DNA of 64,000 bases from Notolepis coatsorum (Eukaryota; Chordata; Actinopteri; Aulopiformes; Paralepididae), in the NCBI GenBank assembly GCA_963971535.1, contig OZ020588.1:125558846-125622845 (forward strand), written 5' to 3'. Numbering within the stretch: the stretch's first letter is position 1; each line of letters starts with the position of its first letter. Below, in pieces: positions 55,461 to 64,000 of this stretch. Both the position numbers and the translations under genes were made by a program. The notes beneath the pieces were generated by a model. That model made no database searches, was not told where the DNA came from, and worked only from the letters and a program-made list of their open reading frames with translations.

Positions 55461-56435
55461 CATATGATGTAATTTAACATGTAACACTGCGGTCTGCTGA
55501 GTGAGCATTATAAAACAAACAAGTTTTTAACCGATCGTGAATTAAAGTGTCAATGCTGTTTGTCATTTTAACAGCAGATACTTTCTTAAATGCCATCCTC
55601 CCGACAGAGCGGTGTTGACGGGGAGCTCTGATGCGTTCGCTTGGTGGTGTTATTAGCATTGAACAGCTAACCGAAAGCTAGCGTTAACTAACGTTAAAGG
55701 TTTAGCTTTAACGTTACCTTGGCTAAAGTTGGGGCTATTCATAATCCAGCAATAATGGCTGCAGACCTGCAAGCAAAGTACAGCAAGTTGGCAAAGGTGT
55801 ATTCCAACGTAAATCACATTTTCACCAGTAAAGTTACTGTCTTTCCATCTACCGGTAGCTCATGCTAGCTAATCTAGCTCACGTTAACGTCGTCAGTGAT
55901 CGACCACCTCACGTACACAATTAATGACATGTTGCGGACAGCCATATCGGTGACAATGTTTAGCTTTTAGTGCCAAATGATAAGAGTCTGAGGCGGAGTC
56001 TCAAAAGAGAATGTTGAATATTTATTGAGCAAAAATCACAACAGATCCTCTGCTACTTAAACGGAGCCTTGTGGAAGCAAGTGCAGCAACGAATAATGTC
56101 CGTGTGGAACTAATGTGCCAACAACCTTTCCGTGGGTGAACTCATTGAGATAGTTTTCAATTACTGATACTAATACTAATCTATACAATCACCTGTTGTT
56201 GAATAAATACCATAACTTTATAGTTATTACTAAAAAACAGTATATATAAAACAGTAGCTGCATAATTTTTAATTTTTTTTTTATAATTTATATAATTTTT
56301 TTTTAAATTTTTAAATTTTTTATGTATGCACTGGTATCAGTAGATTACCAGCGCTCCGCAGGATGACCAAACGAGGCATAATGATTTTACTGCAACGAAT
56401 GTTATAATAAAACAAAGCTTTTCTATACATTTGTC

Positions 56436-56500
56436 TGATTGAAAACTTTATTAACAGATTGCAGAATGGGTACAACTCAGTACGGGCTCTATGAGCAACG
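56436..56500 (-). repeat. LINE-A tail-only fragment
   Basis: TGATTGAAAACTTTATTAAC, GATTGCAGAATGGGTACA and CAGTACGG match the last 65 bases of LINE-A. Nothing upstream matches. Confidence 0.8.
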
Positions 56501-56620
56501 GAAGGAACTGAGCTATGAATGAGTAATGCTTGCTACTTGCTATGTTTGGGTAAATAATATGCTGATGTTATTGAACGTGTAACACTAACTATATAACATT
56601 AATGCCACAAAACAAATGCC

Positions 56621-56817
56621 CTTTTTTATTTTTTTAAGGTTTACTTTTTTGCGTTTATCGCTTTTTTCTACTGGGCAGTCCAGTAGAGAGAGAGAGAGGA
56701 AGAGCGGGAGACAGAGTGGGGGGAAGACATTTGACAAATGATGCCGGGTCCGGGAATCGAACCCCGGTCGGCCATGCCGCGAGGCAGCACGTTACATGGT
56801 TCGCCACTTGGGCGCCC
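56621..56817 (-). mobile_element. tRNA-headed SINE (family F2), longer copy
   Basis: The minus strand starts GGGCGCCCAAGTGGCGAACC. A B-box GGGGTTCGATTCCCG follows, then CTCTCTCTACTGGACTGCCC and an A-rich end. Flanks ACAAATGCC (56612-56620) and ACGAATGCC (56818-56826) are a 9-bp duplication with one change. It is inserted in the 2.4-kb hAT. Confidence 0.9.
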
Positions 56818-57276
56818 ACGAATGCCTTTGTTAATCATAAGTAGTAACTTTGATTCAGTAGCTTGTGTGTGTGTGGGGGCGGCGTTGTGCAGGTCGCTTG
56901 ACTGAACTTTTTTTTGCCTTTTGACGCGACACAAATTGATGGATATTTATCGGCTACTGCCCACAAGATACACAAGATACACAAGATACTTTAATGCCAC
57001 ACAACGATGGTTGGTGGTAATTGTTTTCGGTACAGATGTTGAGCACTGGTTATATCAAACATGAAACAGACATCAAACATCAAAAACGTCAAAACATATA
57101 TACATAAATACATATAGGACAGTCACGGTAACAGTGTCGGTCGGTGACAGATGCTTGCCCGTTTGTGCAAAGGGCACATCTGAGCTTATCGGCCGATAGG
57201 CCGATTGCATTCAACAAGGCACTTATCGGCCGATACCGATACCCGACCGATACATCGGTGCACCCCTACCTATAAC

Positions 57277-57545
57277 CCTAGTTATATGATTGGTATGATC
57301 TGCTTTAAATCGCCCTGAGGACCCTTGGCTGGGTTTTGCTGAAATTCAGACTCGGAAGGAAGAAGTAGACTGCACACCTGGGCTTTGAGTGGCTGGAGGT
57401 GGGCGTGGTCGGGCAAATGGAAGGTACATGTGAGAAGTTTTCATTGGATGCGCACAGGCGCTGAGTGTATCCCATAGGCGAAGCAGAAAAGCTACGCCAA
57501 TCATATAACTAGGGTTATAGGATAACCTTCGATTTGGCCCGATCC
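57277..57545. repeat. right arm of the inverted module plus palindromic edge
   Basis: 57354-57513 pairs with the split left arm. Outside it, CCAATCATATAACTAGGG and TTATAGGATAACCTTC is the complement of 54840-54857 joined to 57277-57295, the site that the hAT entered. So three related copies of one terminus lie here. Confidence 0.85.
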
Positions 57546-58709
57546 ATAGATGTGCAACTTGGCTATAATAAGGTCATTTATAGGCCTGATATTCTATATT
57601 CTATAATATGTCAAATTGCATGTGTCCGGATGGCAGAATTCAGTACTGTAGTTTTACATGTCTGGTCATTTTTAGCATGGTGTTATTCATCGTCAAAGAT
57701 AAAAAAAATTAATTGATATTCTCCTTTGGTTCATTACAATTTACTCAAGCCTAGTAACAGACACAATATGTGTGCCACTGAGAATACATTCCCTGAGATC
57801 CGTAGATGTCCCTAGATACCAAGAACATGCAAATGGACCTTGTAGAAGTGGAGCAATCTTCCATTTACCTAGGTATGTATATTTAGGCGGATTTTCAGAA
57901 AATAGGGCTAGGGCATAAGAGGTTACGTTTTGCAAATAAGGAAACAAAAAACATTTCAAAGCACTCAAAATGGCCAATGTCTAAATTTGGACCTATTTCT
58001 GAATAGCGCAATGTTTTCGGCATTTCTGAAGAATCTTCTCAGCCGAGATGTGGCGGCCTAGACCATTCCGCATCACATAGTGATGCTACACTAAGCTAGT
58101 ACTAGGCTTGAGAGTAGGTGCAAGAAATCCAGAGTGTTGACTTACTGACCAGATAGAGTTTACACTTGATTGCACTAGAGAAAAAGTATTACGGTGGCAA
58201 AAAAAAAACCATTAGTAGGTTTATTTTTCTGATAAATGTGATCAATGTGCAACAGCAAATTCATGGCAAATCCAACCATTACTTGTGAAGATACAGTATC
58301 TCGTTCACAGGACTTAGACTCACAGATTTACAGACCGGACTGATTACATAACCTCACCACCTCTTACCGCAGAGGTAAGTACAGACATGTAGGTGGGTTT
58401 TAGGCTTGGTTGGACCTTACTGACATAATTAGCTCAAAAGTAGCTTCATCCATATCTTTGGCCACAAGGCCAGGGGATCTGAGAACCACTCTACAAAAAC
58501 ATGGATGAATTTAAAGGTTTTGGTTTATTCTTTACATTCATCCAGTTAAAGGGAAGGCTGCATGGTTATGTGGGCGACAGTCACACACCTAGCAGAAAAG
58601 TAATCTCTGTGAACAGGTGAAGCTGGTGAAAATGGCCAAAGTTTCTATACCCATACCAAGATGAGCTAAGGATCAGACCATCAGTTTAGAACCGGGTGGC
58701 TAGTAACCA
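57546..58709. other. unassigned
   Basis: No gene or repeat is recognised. Confidence 0.4.
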
Positions 58710-58718
58710 CTACAGGAT

Positions 58719-59324
58719 GCCTGTAGCTGTTCCGCAACTGTAGCTACTTCCGGGGTAGGCCTGATTGGCCCCGACAGGCACGTGACAGGCGCGGCCACGC
58801 CCCGCGGCAGCCTCAGGACGCCTCAGGACGCGCAACGAGGCTGCTGTGGTTTACAGGCGCTTTCCGCCTTCAGCGCCATCAGTCATAATAATATCATCAG
58901 TCATCTCTAATAATATTAATCACTGTTCAATGTACTAATATACAATACGGCTCACTTTTCCCACTTCAATGACAGAGCCGCTGTTTAATAATATTGTCGC
59001 GACGGAGCTCCGCCACGACAATATTATTAAACAGCGGCTCTGTCATTGAAGTGGGAAAAGTGAGCCGTATTGTATATTAGTACATTGAACAGTGATTAAT
59101 ATTATTAGAGATGACTGATGATATTATTATGACTGATGACAGTGAAAGGCGCCGCAAACTCCTTCTGCTGCGGGCGGCGTTGAAGGCGGAAAGCGCCTGT
59201 GAACCACAGCAGCCTCGTTGCGTGTCCTGAGGCTGCCGCGGGGCGTGGCCGCGCCTGTCACGTCCCTGTCGGGGCCAATCAGGCCTACCCCGGAAGTAGC
59301 TACAGTTGCGGAACAGCTACAGGC
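58719..59324. mobile_element. foldback element, 300-bp arms, 9-bp duplication
   Basis: Starts GCCTGTAGCTGTTCCGCAAC and ends with its complement. The arms stay complementary to a centre at about 59005 (GGAGCTCC). CTACAGGAT lies at each edge (58710-58718, 59325-59333). The left arm has a 10-bp duplication (CTCAGGACGC) and lacks about 45 bases present in the right arm near 59145-59185. Nine-bp duplications and very long TIRs fit Mutator-like elements. No coding frame. Confidence 0.93.
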
Positions 59325-59379
59325 CTACAGGATCCTCCCCCTCACCTGCTCTTCCCCCTGGGTGTCCCCCCCAATGCAG

Positions 59380-59752
59380 CCTCTCCTCCTTCTCCCCGGT
59401 GGATGGTCCCCAAGTTGCCAAACTTATAGCTTCAGCCAAAGCCTCCACCTGTTCACTTGACCCCATGCCTACTACCCTGGTCAAGATCTGCCTCCCTGCT
59501 CTCTGCCCCACCATGGTCAACATCATCAACTCCTCACTAGAATCCGGTCTCGTCCCCTCCTGCTTCAAAACAGCCTCTGTCACTCCCATCATCAAGAAGC
59601 CCGGCCTTGACCCAGATGATCTAAATAACTACCGTCCGATCTCCAACCTTCCTTTCCTTAGTAAAATCTTGGAAAGAGCAGTGGCCGCCCAACTCCAACA
59701 ATACATGTCCAACCATGAGCTCTATGAGCCTTTTCAATCCGGCTTCAGAACT
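59380..59752 (+). pseudogene. LINE-B RT lead-in and fingers
   Basis: SSLESGLVPSCFKTASVTPI, NNYRPISNLPFLSKILERAV and YEPFQSGFRTQ are in one frame. It is lost at CTCAACAGAGACC, where relatives read HSTETAL. Confidence 0.88.
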
Positions 59753-60052
59753 CAACAGAGACCGCCCTCATCAAAATTACCAACGACCTCCTCCTTGCAG
59801 CTGACTCTGGCCACATTAGCATCCTCATCCTCCTGGACCTTTCTGCAGCTTCGACACAGTCTCCCATTCCATCCTCCTCAACCGCCTATCCAATAACCTC
59901 GGAATCACTGGCTCAGCACTCTCCTGGTTCCAATCCTACCTCACAACCCGGACACAGTTTATCACCATCGGCAATACCAGTTCCACCCCGGCCCCAGTCA
60001 ACCAAGGCGTCCCCAAGGCTCTGTACTTGGCCCAATTCTGTTCACCATTTAC

Positions 60053-60604
60053 ATGCTCCCCCTCGGTGAGATCATCCGCCGCCATGGCCTCAGCTTCCAC
60101 TCCTATGCTGACAACACACAACTCTACCTCTCTACCAAACCATCCACCCATCTCCCCCCACACTCCCTTATCAACTGCCTTCACGAAATAAAAACCTGGA
60201 TGTCATCTAATCTTCTCAAACTCAACAACAATAAAACTGAGCTCATGGTTGTGGCACCCAAGGCCCTGCTCCGGAAGGTTGGGGATCTCACCCTCAACAT
60301 AGACGGCTGCTCCATCTGCCCATCCCCAAAGGTCTGCAACCTGGGCGTTATCCTGGACTCCACCCTTTCCTACCAAGCCCATGTCAGTTCCGTCACCAAA
60401 TCCGCCTTCTTCCACCTCAGAAACATATCCAGACTCCGACCATCACTTTCAGACTCCACAGCTGAGACCCTCATCCATGCCTTTGTAACCTCCCGCCTGG
60501 ACTATTGCAATGGGGTCCTGTCCGGGGTCCCAAGCAAAACCCTGGACAGGCTCCAGTATGTTCAAAATTCAGCTGCCAGGGTTCTAACCCGCACCAAACC
60601 CTAG
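60053..60604 (+). pseudogene. LINE-B RT palm end and thumb
   Basis: [18 protein letters not shown] carries YADN in place of YADD, so the second catalytic Asp is gone. Then come [38 protein letters not shown] and [19 protein letters not shown]. The stop at 60602 falls where relatives have a Ser or Arg codon. Confidence 0.9.
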
Positions 60605-61809
60605 CAGCACATCACCCCCACCCTCATCCACCTCCACTGGCTCCCCATCAAATCCCGCATCACCTACAAAACCCTCCTGCTCACCTACAAATGCCTTCAT
60701 GCTCTGGCACCTCAGTACCTCACTGACCTCCTCCACCCCTACACTCAGTCACGGTCCCTACGATCCATGGACACTGGTCAGCTCTCCATCCCCTGAACCA
60801 GACTGCGGACCTTCGGGGACAGAGCTTTCAGTGTGGCAGCTCCCACCCTCTGGAACTCGCTCCCCGTAGAACTCTGCACCGTCCCAACTCTGGACTCATT
60901 AAAAAAAACTGCTCAAAACCCACCTCTTCAACTTGGCCTTTAACCACTAATCTCTCACTTTATATGTATATGTTGTGTCTGTCCACTGTCTGTTACTTTG
61001 TTATTCCCCCCCCCTATGTAAAGCGACCTTGGGTCTCTTGAAAGGCGCTATATAAAATGTTATTATTATTATAATTATTATCGCTATCGACTGGGTCACC
61101 CGCTGGTTGAATCGCAGAGGGCTAATGAAACCGGAGTAGTGGCTGCTGTCCAGAGGAGTCTGGGAGGAGGTCAGTTGAGAGGGATCCAGCCTGGAACTGC
61201 ACCCTGATAAAGGAGATATTCAAAGGATCAAAGTGGCCCCTTTTGAAGAATATTTGGATAAAATTGAGAAGGAAGACTCATGCATTTTGTCTGATTTAAG
61301 AGAAAAGCAATAACAAAATCTGTACCGTAGTTGTGATGGAAGAGTACTGACCCTACAATTTTTTTTTGTGTACAGGTTCCAGTTGCAAGTGTATGACCAG
61401 GTAGATGGAGAAATGCTGGATTTGGGGTTTTTCTCGTTACTTTAAAGCCAATATTGATACTTCTATACTGATTCCATAGATGGAATGTCCTAACTGGGTA
61501 GTTCATTCCACCATTGTGGGGCAAGGACTGAGAATAGGCCACTTCTCTTTGATGACCCTCCCGGAGCTTGGATAGGAGTAGGTCTGAGGCGGCCAGAAGA
61601 TGCAGAGCGTAGGGGTCTTGAGGGTGTGTAGTTAGAGACCATTGCCCGGAGGTAGGCGGGAGCGGTTCCCTTTGCCGCACGGTATGCCAGGTCAAGGGCC
61701 TTGAAGCGGATTCGTGCAGCAATGGGGAGCCAGTGTAGGTCCCTAAGAAGTGGGGTGACATGGGCCTACTTCAGTAGGTTTGATATTAGGCGGGCCGCTG
61801 CGTTCTGAA

Positions 61810-62549
61810 CAGGCCATGTGAGCGGATCGGAGCGTGAGCGGCGCGGGGCGCGGAGCGGGCCGTTTTGACGTGAGCGAGGAGTGGGTTTTAAAATGAGTCG
61901 GCGCGACGTCCGGAGCGAGAGTTCTCCTCCGCTCCAATCCACTCCAGGCCGCTCACAGTGGTTTAACATTGTTGATGTAATATATACATGCAGTACAATG
62001 CCAAAGCAACAGATGGCGATGTACAAACATGAAGGCCATTTTCAACCAATGAGAAGGGTTCAGGCTTCGTCACTGTAGAGACGCCCACCATAGATATCTA
62101 TGACGCCCACACTCACTCCTGTTAAAAAAAGTATCGACGCCATTGTTGTTGACGTTAGCTTACATGCTAACGTTAATGGCAGCGACCATAGCATTGTGGC
62201 TCGGCTAGCCTATCATCGCTTAGTAGAGCTAGTGCATGGATAAACAACGTTATTTAACATTGCAGAATGGCTACAATTACAATGCGGCTCAATACAAACA
62301 ATTGTTAAGGGGCCCAGGGGGTGTAGACTGTTGTAGTTTGAGCTCATTTACACCATGCTCCAAAAAAGAAAAAGAAAAACTGGCGAGCGATCTGGCGCGG
62401 GGAGCGGGGAGCGCTCGATTCAAGGTGAGTGGGGAGCGAGCGGAGAGCGACTTGGGGGCGGGGTCAACATGAGCGATTAGCGGAGCGGACCAAGCTTTAA
62501 TGAGCGAAGAGCGGATTTCTCGGCCGCGCCGATCCGCTCACGTGGCCTG
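61810..62549. mobile_element. GAGCGG-rich hAT MITE inside LINE-K, 740 bp
   Basis: Left CAGGCCATGTGAGCGGATCG and right reverse complement CAGGCCACGTGAGCGGATCG differ at one base. The duplication GTTCTGAA is exact (61802-61809, 62550-62557). GAGCGG and GGAGCG words fill both ends. The interior holds a LINE-A tail (62240-62312). Confidence 0.95.
62240..62312 (-). repeat. LINE-A tail-only fragment in the MITE
   Basis: GTTATTTAACATTGCAGAAT, GGCTACAATTACAATGCGGC and TCAATACAAACAATTGTTAA match the last 70 bases of LINE-A with several changes. Confidence 0.75.
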
Positions 62550-62749
62550 GTTCTGAATGAGTTGAAGAGGCTTGGTGGCAGTGACCGGGAGGCCAGCAAG
62601 CAGTGCGTTGCAGTAGTCGAGGCGGGAGATGACTGTTGATTGGACGAGGAGTTGGGTGGCTTCTTTTGTCAGGAAGGGGCGGATCCTTCTGACATTGCTC
62701 AGGAGGAATCAGCAGGTTCTGGTTGTCGCTGCGATGTGAGCACAGAAGT

Positions 62750-63184
62750 TCAACTGGTCATCGAGGACAACACCAAGGTTCTTGGCGGTCGGGACGCGGT
62801 CACAGCTGCATTCTCGACTGTGATGGAAAGGTTGGTCAGGGGGGAGGATTTGGCCAGCAGGTGGAGCAATTCTATTTTGCTTAGGTTCAGTTTGAGGTGG
62901 TTGGTCGTCATCCAGGCGGAGATGTCGGACAGACAGGCCGAGATCTGCTCAGAGACGTGGATATCTGAGGGAGGGAAGGAGAGGAAGATTTGAGTATCAT
63001 TGGCATAACAATGATACGAGAAGCCATGAGACGTGATAATGTTACCCAGTGATTTAGTGTAGAGGGAGAAGAGAAGGGGTCCTAGGACCGAGCCCTGGGG
63101 GACACCCGTCCGCAGGGTGCGGGTGGCCGACAGGGTCGCTCTCCATGACACTTGGTAGGAGCGGTCATTGAGGTATGATGTCAT
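62750..63184 (-). pseudogene. LINE-K RT palm
   Basis: A 144-residue open stretch from motif A-B to past motif C. The catalytic box is YANDTQIF: the first Asp is Asn. The frame slips after KSSPLTNLSITVENAAV into another that carries the next block. Confidence 0.9.
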
Positions 63185-63230
63185 GTCAGTGCAGAGCCAG
63201 CCACTCCCATTCTAGGACTAGGATGAGGTT

Positions 63231-63388
63231 GGAGAAAAAAAAGCACCACACAACCGGTTTCTTATAAGCAGGTGGAAGAGGCTGTCCATCCTCCATGACA
63301 GAGACCTGGACAATATGCAATGATCACAATCAGGTGAGGGGGGCACATGGGAAAGTGCACAAGCGGAAGTGGTTGGAGCCGTACCAGG
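63231..63388. other. unassigned
   Basis: A short interval with no recognised feature. Confidence 0.4.
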
Positions 63389-63700
63389 GCCCTCATTTAT
63401 CAACAATTCTTAGAAAGTGTTCTATTTTCGTACGTAAGCAAAGAATTTAGAATGTGTGTACGCACAGAAATATTGGAATTTATCAACCGTGCGTACACTG
63501 GTCCTACGCTCCTCCGTGTTGATAAATACCTCTTTGTTCTACCGTCAATGCTCGTGCATGATTATCCATATATGGTCATGAAACACCCCCCATGGGATGT
63601 GAAATAATGGACTGACCCGAGCGAACTATGAGAAACTCCACGAGCGAGATTGTTCATGGAACCAAGAAGACACAACCCGTGTTATGTGATAAATAACAGG
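63389..63700. repeat. CTCATTTATCAA short-element end
   Basis: GGGCCCTCATTTATCAAC, then TACGCACAGAAATATTGG, ATTTATCAACCGTGCGTAC and GTTGATAAATACC. These repeated TTTATCAA and GTGCGTAC words in both orientations are typical of short fish DNA transposons. The second end is not clear. Confidence 0.55.
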
Positions 63701-63710
63701 CTGGCGGACT

Positions 63711-64000
63711 TAGAATAGAATAGAATAGAAATACTTTTATTATCCTGTGGGAAATTTGACACTGCAAATCGCTCAACATTTAAACATTTAAACATTTAGA
63801 CAGGACAGGTCACAAATTAGAATAATAACACAAATAGTACTTGTACATGGTGATGTCAGATATCAAGACTCCCTAAGACCATTGCTGCAATTCTCCCTGG
63901 ACAGCTCAAAATACTAATAAAGACCGTTCCATAACCACTGTTTGGCGTTGGTGTGTCATTATAACCATGCTGGAATATGAATGCCTTTAATCGTTCTGTT
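63711..64000 (-). mobile_element. LINE-E type 3' end, antisense
   Basis: (TAGAA)n at 63714-63731, then the complement of AGGATAATAAAAGTATTTCT, TGCAGTGTCAAATTTCCCAC and GACCTGTCCTGTCTAAATG. The last 75 bases match the plus-strand copy ending at 52230. It may continue past the window. Confidence 0.85.

Larger units (their letters stand above)
54858..57268. mobile_element. hAT element with nested inserts, 2.4 kb
   Basis: TAGGGGTGCACCGAT at the left and its exact complement at the right form a 15-bp perfect TIR. The duplication CCTATAAC lies at 54850-54857 and 57269-57276. CCGATACCGATA subterminal repeats occur at both ends. Inside are a second right TIR of the same type at 55172-55186, a CAT-rich minisatellite, another hAT end at 55357, a LINE-A tail and a SINE F2. 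No transposase is seen. Confidence 0.95.
59334..61081 (+). mobile_element. LINE-B (L2/CR1-like), 5'-truncated, broken
   Basis: RT from PVDGPQVAKLIASAKASTCS to the C-terminus, then TAAAGCGACCTTGGGTCTC, TTGAAAGGCGCTATATAAAA and (TTA)n at 61057-61081. Frames change near 59752, 59850 and 60010, and stops occur at 60602 and later. It is related to the LINE at 21.5 kb. Confidence 0.92.
61225..63230 (-). mobile_element. LINE-K (L2/CR1-like), antisense, split by a hAT MITE
   Basis: The 5' part (63230-62558) encodes [53 protein letters not shown] and WMTTNHLKLNLSKIEL. The 3' part (61809-61480) continues with HVTPLLRDLHWLPIAARIRF, RAAKGTAPAYLRAMV and SGLFSVLAPQWWNE. Between them is an exact hAT MITE. 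YAND replaces YADD. It faces LINE-B tail to tail. Confidence 0.9.

Noticed and set aside
56730-56817. Antisense tRNA gene
   Set aside because: It is the head of SINE F2, with SINE body, A-rich end and target duplication.

Overview
The window looks like a piece of a teleost fish genome. The reasons are long dinucleotide microsatellites, many minisatellites, L2/CR1-type and L1 non-LTR retrotransposons with short-tandem-repeat or A-rich tails, tRNA-headed SINEs, and a dense set of hAT-type DNA transposons. I see no bacterial operons and no confident host protein-coding gene. The one candidate host exon (44278-44592) carries a frameshift. Almost every recognisable protein similarity belongs to a mobile element. 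Species cannot be fixed from the sequence alone.

Layout. 0-3.9 kb: an antisense LINE reverse transcriptase (RT) fragment, then microsatellites and a 60-bp minisatellite. 3.9-9.8 kb: a hAT-type element with perfect 10-bp inverted ends and an 8-bp target duplication, split near its right end by an almost full-length LINE (called LINE-A here) whose N-terminal ORF carries a 2A-like motif. 10.5-15.4 kb: an internally deleted L2-like LINE, a hAT-like element and a second LINE-A. 16-20 kb: facing CA and TG arrays, a hAT MITE, and a SINE split by another MITE. 20.4-22.7 kb: a broken hAT transposase and an L2-like LINE. 24 kb: a BEL/Pao-like gag fragment. 25.6-28.7 kb: an antisense LINE-D (sister of LINE-A) invaded by an L2-tailed, minisatellite-rich insert. 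28.8 kb: a SINE with a perfect 15-bp target duplication. 30.5-34.1 kb: two antisense L1 elements at the same site.

34.8-38.4 kb: a second copy of the split SINE, a hAT end, a TTAA-flanked MITE and a Harbinger-like MITE. 40.1-43.1 kb: an antisense LINE-A split by a 2-kb hAT, which itself holds LINE fragments, a 35-bp minisatellite and a 240-bp palindrome. 47-50.3 kb: LINE-A, LINE-G (split by an L2 and by a microsatellite inside its coding sequence) and LINE-H ends. 51.3-57.5 kb: an inverted module about 99% identical over its best 100 bp, one arm split by a hAT that holds an L2 fragment. Between the arms are two about 425-bp tandem units that contain a LINE-A-like tail, and a 2.4-kb hAT. 58.7-59.3 kb: a foldback element with 300-bp arms and a 9-bp target duplication. 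59.3-63.2 kb: two opposed L2-like LINEs, one split by a 740-bp hAT MITE. 63.4-64 kb: element ends.

How it fits together. The genes do not form a pathway. The window records serial insertion. In nine cases target-site duplications, seen directly, bracket an element and place it inside or next to another, so the order of events can be read. The autonomous sources (LINE-A, L1, hAT transposases) are all broken here. The short elements carry the matching ends and would have depended on enzymes made elsewhere.
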